64,000 bases of DNA, taken from positions 49,901,898-49,965,897 of the forward strand of contig CM043970.1 in assembly GCA_014529385.2 (NCBI GenBank), read 5' to 3'. Position numbers and translations under genes: made by a program. The notes beneath the pieces were generated by a model. That model had not been told where the DNA came from and did not search any database. It worked only from the letters and a program-made list of their open reading frames with translations. This DNA is from Adiantum capillus-veneris. Taxonomy: Eukaryota > Streptophyta > Polypodiopsida > Polypodiales > Pteridaceae. Shown piece after piece: positions 46,281 to 58,096 of this stretch; position 1 is the first letter of the stretch; each line of letters begins with the position of its first letter.

Positions 46281-47126
46281 TCAAATGACAGAATCTTGGA
46301 ACTGCAAGTAGACATGGTTTTTAGACTCGTCATGCACCATTTTTGCTTCCCTCATGAAAGGACGTCCTAAGATCATCTCCGATGCCATAGTGTGTTTGGA
46401 GAAATCCATAACAATAAAGATAATCCTTATTTTATGTCCAAATACCTTGATCTTGAGATCTTCTAGCATCCCAATAGGTTTAACAATAGACCCATTGGCC
46501 ATCTTCACTACTATGGTTGTGGTCGCAAGGTGAGGTCTTCCCATAGTTTCCCAGCAACTTTTAGTCACAATGCTAACCCCAGCGCCACCATCAAGGATTC
46601 CCTTCACAGCTAATCCCTTAGTAGTGATTGGTATAGTCGCATTAGATTCATCACCCTCAAAGTATTGTCCCAACTTGTTAACAGGTATTTCTATAACAAG
46701 GTTCTCATCTAGGTTCGGTTGTGGATCTATGTATTCCTCCTCTATTGGCATCTCCCCACCTCCATCCATCTGTGCAAATTGTGGTAGCCCAAACTTCAAT
46801 TCTCCATTGAGGAAGGCTCGAAGGACTGAGACTAGCTTGGGGTCTTTATGTAGTTTGGACATGATGGTGGTTCTAACTTCTAAAGACATGAAATCCATCA
46901 ATTTGGCAATGTTTAACGGCACCTTTTGTCCTTGAGTCCCTTGACGTGGGGAAGATGGGATCTCCATTTCTTCGATAGGATCAGGTAGTCCCTCTGTAAA
47001 CATTCTTTCCATCAAGAAGTGAGTACGCCCACTTTCCCATGACTTTAAGCCACTTTCTTCTTGGATGACACTAGGTATGTCCAAGGGTCTATGGACTTGG
47101 TGAGGTTGTTGTTGCGTAGGGAACAC
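46281..47126 (-). pseudogene. E2 aspartic protease
   Basis: A retropepsin with active-site motif GILDGGAGVSIVT at about 46580-46620 (Asp-Gly-Gly, as in E1), KMANGSIVKPIGM in the middle and MILGRPFMREAKM near 46340-46375. It lies in one frame with the gag before it and the unknown region after it; the separators are TAG 47139-47141 and TGA 46281-46283. Its N-terminal part (EEYIDPQPNLDENL) is acidic. No frameshift was found. Confidence 0.82.
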
Positions 47127-47138
47127 GGCGTCCGTAAT

Positions 47139-50100
47139 CTAGATCTTCCTAGGTGCTGGTTCTAGATCCCTTTGGGTATCTTCTACCAAAATCCTTAATT
47201 GCTTGACTTGCTCAATCTCCTCTGTAGGGTTTGCATAAGTTCCTATCTTCTTTTTGGATCCTGGCCATTGTGGCTCATGAAGATCTTCCTTGTTGGTTTC
47301 TATGTTAGTGGTCGTTTTGGTCTCCATGGTTTCACCTGAATCAGAATCTTCTTCAGCGTCGTTCATATATACAGGGTCATCACCAGTCTCTATGTTGGTC
47401 TTTAAACTGGGGTCTGATTTCGTTGCTTTTTAAGATCTCTCTCTTCGTGTTTTCTTGTTTTTCTGAGATTGGGCAATTGATGCCGTGTCTCTTTCCTCAA
47501 GAATATAATTTTGTTTTTGGAGCATCGATCGTGTGAGTACGTTTACTGGTACCACGGGTGTACTTGGTGATGGCTCCTCGGTAACTTCAATCAAGTTTAA
47601 TGGCATGTTCTTCGGTGCATTTGAATTATTTGGACATTGGGCAATCAAATGATCTATGCCACATCGATTACACATGAGTATTGGCATTGTAGACGTGCTC
47701 GCTTGATTGGTTTGCATTAGTGTGACTTTCTTTTGTAGCCTAATAGGACACTCGGCTACACGATGTGGACCTCCACACTCATAGCATTGAAGAGGCGGTC
47801 TTTTAGCAGTGTAATTGATATTCTGGCCTCTTGTAGCAAGAGCAGCTACTTGATATACAGGTTTGACCTGTCTCCAATAGTCCTCCATGTAGTATCGTGG
47901 ACTTTCTTCAAGCACATCCATCCCATAGGCGATATTAGGATCTATATCTTCCTCATAGCCTTCAAAACAAGAAATAGATGACTCACAACCCACTTGATTC
48001 ACAGAAGTGATTCTCGGATGTGGTGGTTGCGGTCCTAGCACTGGAGGTGGTAAGGGTGTTGTTTGAACAACATTTTGGGCCCTAGGGACCATGTGTTGTG
48101 CTGTTTGTTCAAGAGGTGGGGCCGGAATCAAGGCAGGCGCTCGAGGTGTGTCTGTCCATGCTAAGGTTGGTCTATTGGCCATCGCACGCTTAAATACTAT
48201 GCAATCCTTAGCTTCATGACCATACCTCCCACATGCATTGCAGTTCCCATTGAATTTTACTCTAAAAGTAGGGCATTCGCTGGTACTATGAGGTCCATAG
48301 CATACTGAGCACCATTGTTGATCCCTTCTTGGATACATATGATTGTTTTGCAGAACACGATTGTCTCTAAGACTCTCTTGAATAGCCTTTGTGAGATCTG
48401 CTAAAGTCATCTTAGATATCTTTGGCTCCTTAGCAATAGGCTTTAGGGTCATTGGCTGATGCCCTGATGCTTGTGAGCTAATAGATTTAGACTCAACAGA
48501 CACTCTTTCTCCTTGAATCATTAAATTATCCTCCAATTGGATCGTATTGGTGGTGATTGCTTCCCAAGTGGTGATACCTCTAATGACTAGGCCATTGTAG
48601 ATATCCTCATGTCGTAATCCCCTAATGAATCTATCAAGCAATTGGTTATTGTTGAAGCGCTCATTTGGATTACAACGAGAATTCAAATGCTTCAAGCGAC
48701 TTATAAAGTCTCTCACTGACTCTCCTTCCTCTCGTTGGGCTTTCTGAAGCTGAGAGGCTACACCCCAAAGCACTCCCTCTCGTATGTATTCTTTTAAGAA
48801 CAGTCTCCTAAGAGTAGGGTAAATCGTTTTTTCTTCCACCCTTAGGGTTCTATACCAATCCCCAGCCTTTGCACTTCAGGTTAGGCTTAAAGCATTGCTC
48901 TTATGTAGGTCATTGTGTTCTCCTAGAGAATCGCATATTTGTTCAAACACTTCCATATGCTTTCTCACATCCCTGTCTCCACTAAATTTTTGTTTGAGCT
49001 TGGCTATTTGTACTGCCTTACTTCTAGGCTCTCTATCAGGAGCGTTACGCATATTCTCAGCAATAGATTGACCTATAGCTTGAGCAAATGTTGCCAAGTC
49101 ACCTAAGTGAGCAGGTACCGTGGGTGAAGGCGCTCCATAGACTACATGTGGAGTAGGTATTGGCATTGGGCTTGGCGTATAGGAAGTCCTTGGGTTCCAC
49201 GTTGGGTACGATGTTGTGCCATGTGGTGGTCCATAGTTCATAGGGGTGGCCCTAGGCATAGCAGACGTCGGATGTGACATGCTAATGCTAGCCGGTATAG
49301 TCCCATGGAAATAAGAACTTGTGTATTGTGGTTGTGGAGCATAGGTAGTTGAAACAATGGGAGGGGTAGGGACTACATGAGTACGTGGACCCATAGGTGC
49401 ATACGATTGGTTCGCACTTGTAGGTACTATTGTAGGCATTGAGCTACCATGTAGCGGTGCTTTACTAACAAACGAGGTCCATGGCGTGTTTCTTGGAATT
49501 CCCATCATTGGGGTAGGCATGGTAGCCGTGTTGTCATCAAGGGAAAGATGAGCTAGACTTGGAAAAGTAAAGCTATCACTTGTGGGCTCAGATTGCATTG
49601 AGACCCCTAGCAAAACAACATATGGGGGATCGATGGGACTCACTGGGGGAGTCTCCATTTGTGATAGAGTGGGTTGTTTCCCTTTGCCCGTGTCTAAAAA
49701 TCGCATAGGACCCGTCGAAGGTATGTTTATTCCTCGATTTTGCCTCTCGGACTGGATAATCCTATGGATGACATTGCAGATCATGTGTTGTTGTTCCTCT
49801 AGACTAGACGCACTAGATGTGGATTGTACAACTTCTAAACAATCCACATGGTATGTGTAGCCCATGTATAGGTCGGTCAAAGTCTCCGTGTGTAGGTCAT
49901 ATTCCCAATTTTCATTGAGAAATATCCCGTCCAAACTTGGTGTACTAGAGGGTTGCCGTGAGGTGGATGCAATGTTGCTTCCCGTGTTTTGACTTTTAGT
50001 CACCGTTACCTTAGAAGCGACTTTGGAAGGTGGTAGCTCGATAGGGCCCTCATTAAATGAGGTAGGTAGAATGTCCACGTGGACACTCTGAGGGAGTGTG

Positions 50101-50468
50101 GGGTCTACAGGAGATGTGAATGGTGATTCTACTTCCCCACCTCCTTCGTTTACTTCACTAGCCGTAGGTTCAGAGCGCGTAGCTCTACTAAAAGTTTCCA
50201 TCAAACGGCTAAAAAAACTAGTTCCAGGTTGTTGGGCCCAGCTAGGTACGGTTTCATTTGTTCCCCCGGGGCTTTGTGTAAGATGCTCTTCCATAATATC
50301 GTAGTCAGAGGAAGAGTCGCTAGCCGCTATATTTGGGTCTTGGGTTGCACTACCTTGGGTCCCCGCCGAGGGCGTAGACCCTAGTGTGGAAGAATAGTGA
50401 GTACCCCCATAAATCGAAGCACTAGCTAGTTGTTCGGACTCTAGCACACGACCAGAGCGTAGATACAT
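47139..50468 (-). pseudogene. E2 gag polyprotein with four zinc knuckles
   Basis: I take the start as ATG 50468 (MYLRSGRVLES), matching other gags here. Residues 1-450 are Ser/Thr/Pro-rich and low in complexity. The capsid part starts near 49010 (KLKQKFSGDRDVRKHMEVFEQ) and continues after a TGA (48876-48878) with DWYRTL, LFLKEYIREGVLWGVASQL and a RDFISRLKHLNSRCN motif. The nucleocapsid has CSVCYGPHSTSEC, CNACGRYGHEAKDC, CYECGGPHRVAEC and CNRCGIDHLIAQC: four knuckles, one of classic spacing (CX2CX4HX4C) and three with CX2CX3HX4C. A TAA at 47430-47432 follows. The frame from 50498 to 45459 is unshifted. Confidence 0.82.
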
Positions 50469-50498
50469 GTGCTTTGGGTGCCCTACAAGTGTTGGCAA

Positions 50499-51255
50499 GT
50501 ACCCTCAAAGGTTACTTGCTTTGTTTTGTGGGTGTTTTGCACCCCGTTTTCTACTTGATTTTTTCTTGTTTTTGATGTTTTTTGAATGTTTTTTAATGTT
50601 TGATTTTTTTGATTAAAGTGTGTGATAGCTCGAAACGAGCATATCACTTAGAGGGTCGCTGTGTGCTTTACAACACAATTTTCGGGCATCTGACGTTCCG
50701 TTGGTCCTCAAAAAATCGATTTTTAGCTATGTGTGAAGCTAAAATTCGTTTTTTTAAAAGGTGACTGAGGCCTAGGCCTGAGCGTGAGCTTGGGCTTGGG
50801 TTTGGACTTGGGTCAGGGAGATATTCCCGATCCCGGTCCTACCTTTATTTTATTTTTTTAAATTTTTTTTTAAGGATAAGGTCGTCGCGGCCTACGCGAG
50901 AGCACACACACACTCTATCTACCTACTTCTAACTAATACGCTTATTCTTACACACTAACAAACTCTATTAACTCTCACTAATCTACTTCCTACTTACTGT
51001 ACATAGAAAACTAACTACCTTAATACACAGAGAATAAACACAGAAGCTTTGAAATCTCCATTAACAAAGAAAACTAACTACCTTAATACATAGAGAATAA
51101 ACACAAAACCTTTGAAAACTCCATTAACAAAAAAAACACACAATATAACGCCAAACCCCTCTTCTCAACACACACACACTCCTTCCCTACCTTTCCTATA
51201 ATTGAAATTGCCCACGGAGAAACACAGAGTGCTACTCGAGCTTAATGCATGGCAT
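50499..51255 (-). other. E2 leader
   Basis: Noncoding AT-rich DNA between PBS and gag, with a near-duplicate pair of about 60 bp (AACTAACTACCTTAATACA...GAATAAACACA) at 51008-51130. No gene. Confidence 0.55.
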
Positions 51256-51273
51256 TCCCCGGCAACGGCGCCA
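51256..51273 (-). promoter_or_regulatory. E2 primer-binding site (tRNA-Asp type)
   Basis: The minus strand reads TGGCGCCGTTGCCGGGGA, the standard plant tRNA-Asp PBS, 4 bases inside the LTR. Confidence 0.85.
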
Positions 51274-51277
51274 AAAA

Positions 51278-51877
51278 TGTGCGCGTATGTGGCACGTGTC
51301 AATGCAAGGAACTTGCCGATACACCGTGTGTGAGCCAGAAATGGCTTCAAGCACACAACAAGCCTAAACTAGTAAGCTCAAAGAAGGTGATGGTGTGTCA
51401 CTCACCGCTCTACGCTTGCTTCGTGGAGGATTCCTCGCCGCGAAGAAGAAGGAGCCGCCGCTTTGCCGCGCTCAACCGCTTCACCGCCGTCGTGCCTTCG
51501 TAATGCTCGATCGCCCACACACTCCCTCTCTCACTCTCTCTCTCTCTCACACACACACACAAAGAGATGAAGAAGAAAAAGAGGGAGATGGAGCAAGAGC
51601 ACTCTTCTATTGCACAAATGAGAGAATGAGTGAATTTTAGGTTTAGTTGAGTTTTATATGAGCTCGCCCCATTCACACTTGGGCGCCCATGCTTAGCCAA
51701 CTAATCCCTTGAATGTTCCAGTTAGAGTGTGTCTCTCATCGGCGATCACTCTTACCCTTTTCCTATTGGACCGACAAGCCCGGTACCTGACTCTACCAAA
51801 TAAATAATACAATGTCCGCCGTAGGTTACAACGTCCGTCATAGGTGATAGGGTGTCCGTGAGCCGTGAGGGTTAACA
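51278..51877 (-). repeat. E2 5' LTR
   Basis: Same ends as 40752-41362; shorter mainly through a smaller CT/CA microsatellite. Followed by ATTGG. Confidence 0.85.
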
Positions 51878-51882
51878 ATTGG

Positions 51883-52504
51883 GTAAACCCCACCTTCTGA
51901 ACACACTGGTCAACTCAAAATCCCAAAATTCCCACCAGATTAGCCTATAGACATCCTACGCGTAGGATGTCTCCTGGCTTGAAATTAATTTTTTTCCTGA
52001 CAAAAATGCTCCTGATGCTCTGTAGCTCTATCAGAAACACTCACACTAACTTTTGGACTTTCCTTAGGCTTTCAAACACACTTTTGCATCTTTTTGTATC
52101 TTTTACAAACTTGTGATGAATTTACCAAGCAAGTATACATGCATGAAGTGCTCTATATCCTGAATTATGATGTCCTACTTACTTTGCTCCTACTTATCAT
52201 GTGAAATGGTGATAATGGTGTTTTGGTTGCTTTCTGGCCTCTCCGGACTCTCAAGCTCTCCTCTCACCGCTTCTACCACTCCAACTCCTACTTAAGAACT
52301 CAGCTAATACCTAAAACTATCTTTGTCTACCTAAATCTACCTAAGTCGAAGGATCTAGGCCAGACACACGCTTCCTAGACTCCCACTAAGACCTAGAGAG
52401 TCCTCCACCCTCTGATCCTATCTAAATGTAAAACGAGACTCTTGGCAAGCCAAAAAATCCCTATTCTCTAGGACTAGTCTCGGTCACCTACCTAAGGTTT
52501 TCGA
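51883..52504 (-). other. E3 leader, PBS-proximal part, with palindrome
   Basis: Noncoding. It carries a fourth exact copy of the 24-bp palindrome (51949-51972). It continues the sequence left of E2. Confidence 0.65.
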
Positions 52505-52522
52505 TCCCCGGCAGCGGCGCCA
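52505..52522 (-). promoter_or_regulatory. E3 primer-binding site (tRNA-Asp type)
   Basis: The minus strand reads TGGCGCCGCTGCCGGGGA directly beside the LTR end. It fixes E3's direction as right to left. Confidence 0.85.
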
Positions 52523-52523
52523 A

Positions 52524-53459
52524 TGTTGGACGGATACGCCGCGACGGACGTCAGCACAGCGAGAACTCACCTAACAAGATTTGTCAGCTAAGGACGAAGC
52601 TCAACCCACAGGCACATGGAAGCAAGCATAAGGTGTCAACTTTCACTCGACTGACTCCTAACTAATTCCTACAGAGGTCTCTACCCAATGTCTAAGTCAC
52701 AGCCTTCAAGAGTGCATAAGAGGAAACTTTCTACGACGCTTTCTAGAGCCGAACACCCATCAAACAATCTCGAAACACCACAGAACTTGAAGGAGACCCT
52801 ACTAACACCAATAGGTCGCTCTCCCTAAGGTCTATGAACCAAAATCCCAACCCAAAATACACGGTGCGAATTAAGGTAGGATGTCTTGCCAAAATTTGCA
52901 GGTCTTCGTTTCCAAAATCTAAAGTGCCTAATGTGTAGCTCTACTCAATGTGAACGCGTGGATATGCTGCAATGCAAAATCGGACAACGTATGCTCACCA
53001 AATCACCAGATGAAGCTCGTAGAAGGAGCTCGCAAAACCGGACCCTACGCGCGCAATGTAGGTATCAGCACGTAGCTCTCGTCGGGGGTAACACGTTGCA
53101 CTTCTCCGCACTCAATTCCGACCACTGGTGCACAAGTAGCGTCACGATGAAGCTCACACTCTGTCTCGTACACAGTACGCTCACTCACAGACTTCAAAAC
53201 TTCTTTTTTTCAAAATGACAAAAGGTTTTCTCATTAAGGTCAAAAAGTGGTATAAATACCTTACAATTCTCAAACCCTGAAGTTCCAAATCAACCATCTA
53301 CTCAATCTAACTATCACAACTGGGATACAATCTGGAAACTTCTGTAAGCCCCAATATTTACAAGATGAAATGTCGAGTTTTCTCAATAAATGAATAATTA
53401 CAAAAAAATGATAATCTACCGAGAAGTCAGTTTCCGTAGGGTGTGTCCAGCTTCTAACA
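52524..53459 (-). repeat. E3 5' LTR
   Basis: Top-strand ends are TGTTGGACGG and CTTCTAACA (on the minus strand TGTTAGAAG...CCAACA). Length is 936 bp. The partner LTR is outside the window, so the right boundary rests on the TG...CA ends and on the start of E4 satellite at 53460. A short AT box GGTATAAATACC lies near 53250. Confidence 0.7.
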
Positions 53460-55967
53460 TTTAGGTTTTAAGCTTTAATGGAAACCTTGCAATTAGGGTT
53501 AAGTGATAAGAGTATCTACGCATCATAAAGTTAAGCTTCAAAGGTAGATTTGTACTCGTAAGCTAAGCTTTAATGGTAACTTTGCACTTAGATGTAAGCT
53601 TTAGTGATTACCTTACATTTTTGGGTTTTAAGCTTTAATGGAAACCTTGTAATTAGGGTTAAGTGATAAGAGTATCTATGCATCATAAAGTTAAGCTTCA
53701 AAGGTAGATTTGCACTCGTAAGTTAAGCTTTAATGGTAACTTTGCACTTAGATGTAAGCTTTAGTGATTACCTTGCAGTTTTAGGTTTTAAGTTTTAATG
53801 GAAACCTTGCAATTAGGGTTAAGTGATAAGAGTATCTACGCATCATAACGTTAAGCTTCAAAGGTAGATTTGCACTCGTAAGCTAAGCTTTAATGGTAAC
53901 TTTGCACTTAGATGTAAGCTTTAGTGATTACCTTGCATTTTTTGGTTCTAAGCTTTAATGGAAACCTTGCAATTAGGGTCAAGTGATAAGAGTATCTATG
54001 CATCATAAAGTTAAGCTTCAAGGGTAGATTTTCACTCGTAAGCTAAGCTTTAATGGTAACTTTGCACTTAGGTGTAAGCTTTAGTGACTACCTGGTATTT
54101 TAGGTTTAAGCTTTAATGGAAATCTCGAAGGCTCATAAATTATAGGACAACCTTCTAGCTTCCTAAAAATGGAAAGCTAGGCACCATAAGAAAAGAGTAG
54201 TTGTCTAAGCTCGATATAAGTAGTTCAATTTTTGGTATTGAAGAGTATTTCTAAAGTTTTCAATTTTAAGTTTGTTTGCAAATACGGGATGGGGGAGATA
54301 GGGGATAACTTTGCGGAATTGATCTCCGTGTTGTTTGAACCGAAAACTTTACAAGCTTCCATGGAGATACCCCATGGATGACAAATGATTGCAAAAACCT
54401 GGGAATCGTACAAAACGGGGATTGAACTTAAACAAAGTTGACATTTTTGAAGAGACATTAACAATCAAATGCCTATGGCATAAATTCGCTTGTATTTTCT
54501 AAATAAACTTGGCTGGTAGATAATTAATGAAAGTAGGAATTAAGGTTGATAAATGAATGAACCTGGAAATTACCAACTAGGAGTTAAAAAGGAATCTCGA
54601 GAGGTGATAGGGATAGCCCATTGCAAAACATAGATTTAACTAGGAGTTTTGAAGATTGTCTGGAAATGACCGGGAACCAAGATGGATCTTCTTGGGGTCA
54701 AGTTGATTGAAAGGCCGGCTCATTGAGAGGATTCTCTTGGGGAACTTGTCGGAAATTGGCCCTTTTTGGCTAGGGCAACATAACCGGCAAGTTGTTATAC
54801 CTAGGTCATTCATGCCCGAGGGATAAGGGATGAATGGGTTTGTTTTATTTTTGCCCGGTCGGGTGAAGTACCCGCGGTATCTTATTGGAAATCGGCCATA
54901 ATTCGGGTATGGCCTGATGCCAATAGTTGGATGAGAAGGTTATACTCAAGGAGGATGATGTGAATTTAATTAAGGAAATTTGTTTCGACTTGGTTGCTTA
55001 AAAAGGAATTGGAAAGGCTAGGAATATAGGGGCTATCCTGTGCATCTGTCACCAGATGGTGCTATACCTCTCGAAATAAAATGCTTAGGAAGGAATGATT
55101 AACTTACTTGATGAGCCTTTTCCAAACACTTAATTCTGAGAAATATTGTGAAGGTGCTGCCATTTTGATGGCTTGTAACCGAATATCTTGGCCTGAATGG
55201 GGAGGTAAGATGAATTGGTTGAAACTAAGTGTGTTGCATGATTAGTTAGGAAACTAGTTTTTAAGCTAATTATAGCAGATAAAGGAAAGGAAATGAATGA
55301 AAAGTTTCTAAATAAATATCTGGTGGGAACAACCAGATGAATTTTCCTGAACGAGGGTATGCAACAGATTGCATGCTTCTTGTTGTTTGATGATGTCTGA
55401 TAGACTATTGTCTTCCTGGTTTTGTAGTAGTTAAGTACTACCCCGGGAAGGGATTTTCATGAAATGGTTCGGTGGGTGGGCGGATCCAGAGGGTCAGCTG
55501 GCCGGATGTTGATTTAATCTTTTTATGTTAAATGCTAGGACTACATGGGATAAAAATGGGTAATCAGTGAGACGAGCGAGACCAGGTAGGATTGCAAGAT
55601 CCCTCTTCTTAGGGGAAAGTGATAACTGTCGTGCTTGTTTGTCAGGAAAAAGGGGTTATCGCCATGAACCAAGGGAGAACAAGAAAGCAAGAGCAGATCC
55701 TCAAGTTAAAGATAAAGAGAATCAAGACTAAGGACCACGATTTTGGGTGCGAAAAGCTATCAAGGACAAAATGATAATGAGAAGCGGATAGAATCATTGA
55801 ATGAAGGGATGTACCCCCTTGGGTTGGCATTCGAGATAGGCGGGTGTCCTGTCTGAATGTCGGTCCCAAGTGGGAGGGATACCTACAGATAGATCTATAT
55901 CATTCCCTGGAACAGTTTGGAGGACTGAGGGAGGTGAGTAGGGTCGAGTCTGGGTATGGCCCTCACA
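53460..55967 (+). repeat. E4 left LTR, 5'-truncated by E3
   Basis: It starts inside a satellite unit: four 160-bp copies to about 54120, spaced at GGTTTTAAGCTTTAATGG near 53464, 53624, 53784 and 53944. A unique part ends GTATGGCCCTCACA. This part matches 61462-63252 with small indels. Confidence 0.82.
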
Positions 55968-55969
55968 AG

Positions 55970-55982
55970 TGGTATCAAAGCC
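55970..55982 (+). promoter_or_regulatory. E4 primer-binding site (initiator tRNA-Met type)
   Basis: TGGTATCAAAGCC, two bases after the LTR, differs at one position from the common TGGTATCAGAGC complementary to initiator tRNA-Met. Confidence 0.75.
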
Positions 55983-58096
55983 TAATTTTGAATCTTGGAC
56001 CTTGGAATTTAGAACTTTGGATTTGAGATTAATGCATGAGAAGAAAACAACTTAGTGTAGCACCCAAATTCGAATTATATTACAAAATGAAGTCTTGATG
56101 TTCCAATGAATTATTCAAGAAATTTCAAGATGGCTTGGGATCTGTCAGAATAAATTCATCGAATTATGTACAAGAAGATGGAAACTGTGACGCTAGGCAA
56201 AGGCTTGCTATGCTGGAACATTTTAAAAAACTCATAAATGAGAGATTTATGAAGGTTGGAATTTATCAGGATTGGAAGATTACATGGAATGGCAAGGATG
56301 GCATTTTTGTTTACATCAATACAATGAAAAATTGAGTACTTATCCACCATTGAATTGAAGAAGTCTTGTTGAGCTCAAGAGTTGCGGATTTTCCAAGTTT
56401 TCTATTGTTAGGACTTCATGAGAATTCAAGATTACTATAAATCGTACCAAGATAATCTTCAGACAGAAGGATTTTTTTGATCGTGAAGAATTAGATTGCC
56501 AAATTGCAAGTCATAAGAAAGAATCTTAAGAGTGCAAGTGGACCGAGTTTTTTTTTTAAGTCCGACCAAAAGAAATCCCTTAAATATGGGAAAGTGCAAG
56601 AGATAAGCTCACAAATTCTGCGGATCATTCAAAGACTTGAGAAGAATAAGAAAGCAAACTTATGAGTTATCCAATAACTTTAAAGTGGAAATCTTTACTC
56701 AAGACTATTGTAGACGAAAGACCATTTGCAAAAATTAAAAGTACACAGTAAAGAGAAGTCATTAAAAACTCATTGGCAATTGAAGAAGAGAGACTGACAG
56801 TTGAAGAAAAGGAAAGACTGACAATACTCAATGTTTTCAAAAAGGGTTATTTCTTCAATTAAAGCCAAAAAGGATTACAAGGGAGGCACGAAGTAATTAC
56901 GGAGAGGCAAGAAAGTTTACAACTCATGAAGATCCTCTAATATATGGTCACATAACCAAGTATCACAAGCGCCGCACATGTTAGGAACCCGGGGCGGTCA
57001 CTTTTTAGAATGTGTATGCTATCACGTGAGTTAACCGGAGAGGATTATTAAAAGATCAAAATGTATCAAAATGTATACATACAGAGGGGGGTGGGGGTTT
57101 TTTAAATAGGCACGTAGTGTAAATATAGTATGTATATTGAGGTATTATTAATAACCTCTTGAACGCACGTAATATAGGAAGCTTTTGATAAGTGACCGCC
57201 CACCCCGGGGTTAGGACGCTCACTCTCTGGAATGGTTCTACGAGAAACAGCTTGAGCAATTTCTCGGGTATGAGCTGAGAAAATAAAAGGACCTCTAAGA
57301 GGAAGACTCCAGATGGTATCAAGGAAAATCTTAGAATGGAGGATAAACTGCACAAGCAAGAACAACCTTGCGGAGAACCCAGGATCTCGTGTCCTTTCGA
57401 CGCAGTAGTATCGAGGGCCAAGTCCCAGAGCCTTTGTAACCATAGCAAGTCGGGTATTGTTGTGGAAATGGTCTCTACCCCAAAGAGTCACTCTTGTGAG
57501 ATGTCACCATGTCTTCCATATCTTCTGGCCGACACAAGAATTTGGTTGAGGAAAGAACTGTCTTTTAACTACCTCATCTGCACTCTGCAAGTGAGAGATG
57601 CATACAGGAAGAACCAAGTCTTCTTGCCAAGATGCCATCAGATAAGAAAATGACTAAGTTACAAGAGAGTGAAGATTGTAAAAATAAGAGGATAACAAGT
57701 GCTGACAAAGAAGAGATTACCCGTAGCTTATAAAGAAGAAGTAGCGTATCGAAGAAGCCACAAACACGATGACTTATTCAAGAAGATGACTTCTTAAGAA
57801 ATCTTTTCCATGACTCCAATATTATACTAGCAAGATTTTTGGGGATGAAGAAGTGTAAGAGAGAAGTCAAGTTGAAAGCGTTAACAAGAAGTTAAGTCGC
57901 AAGACGTATCCAAGAAGCTTCATCAATTATGTATTTTATTCGAATTGAGGAAATCTCTTTCTTTTTTTGTTGGGGAGAGATGCTGCCTTCAATAGACTCA
58001 AAAAATTTAGGCAGACCCCTATTTTAGACCTCTTCTTCAAGAGATTCAAGCTCGGAACCCGAGGGAACACTTAATTGACTACATCTTAGCAGATGG
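55983..58096 (+). other. E4 interior, eroded
   Basis: No gag, protease or RT was recognised. The DNA is A-rich with short frames only. It holds the MITE-like insertion 56987-57209. Near 58075-58120 traces of pol (GCAGATGGGTTTCTTTACTA) come directly before the integrase, suggesting a deletion that removed most of pol and the integrase zinc finger. Confidence 0.5.
56987..57209. mobile_element. Small MITE-like element (223 bp)
   Basis: Terminal inverted repeats around CCCGGGGCGGTCACTT (left) and its counterpart AAGTGACCGCCCACCCCGGG (right) are flanked by GTTAGGA on both sides (56980-56986 and 57210-57216). There is no coding capacity; its parent family is unknown. Confidence 0.6.

Larger units (their letters stand above)
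40752..51877 (-). mobile_element. E2: Ty3/gypsy-type LTR retrotransposon without pol
   Basis: LTRs at 40752-41362 and 51278-51877 are about 97-98% alike by eye, flanked by ATAGG and ATTGG (one base different). The PBS next to the right LTR and the polypurine tract next to the left one set the direction right to left. Gag, protease and one extra region occupy 50468-45459. No RT, RNase H or integrase is found in the remaining 4 kb, which appears to hold unrelated repeat DNA. E2 is inserted in E3's leader. Confidence 0.85.
1..53459 (-). mobile_element. E3: Ty3/gypsy-type LTR retrotransposon (5' part, split by E1 and E2)
   Basis: This element reads right to left. Its 5' LTR is 52524-53459, followed inward by a tRNA-Asp-type PBS, a leader (52504-51883, then 40751-39761, then 4862-4651), gag and protease, and it leaves the window at base 1 before reverse transcriptase. 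The leader is interrupted twice: by E1 (duplication ACACT on both sides) and by E2 (ATAGG/ATTGG). About 7.4 kb of E3 itself is visible. Its right end abuts a satellite unit of E4's LTR, so I infer that E3 inserted into E4; its second LTR and matching duplication lie outside the window. Linking the gag at 4650 to the LTR at 52524 rests on the same strand, the matching layout and the E1 duplication, not on one continuous read. Confidence 0.75.

Noticed and set aside
26590-52522. tRNA genes at the tRNA-like sequences by the LTRs
   Set aside because: Only 18 bases match the tRNA 3' end; these are primer-binding sites.
57056-57491. Overlapping minus-strand frames of about 130 codons
   Set aside because: They overlap the MITE-like element and eroded E4 DNA, with no domain and no support in either frame.
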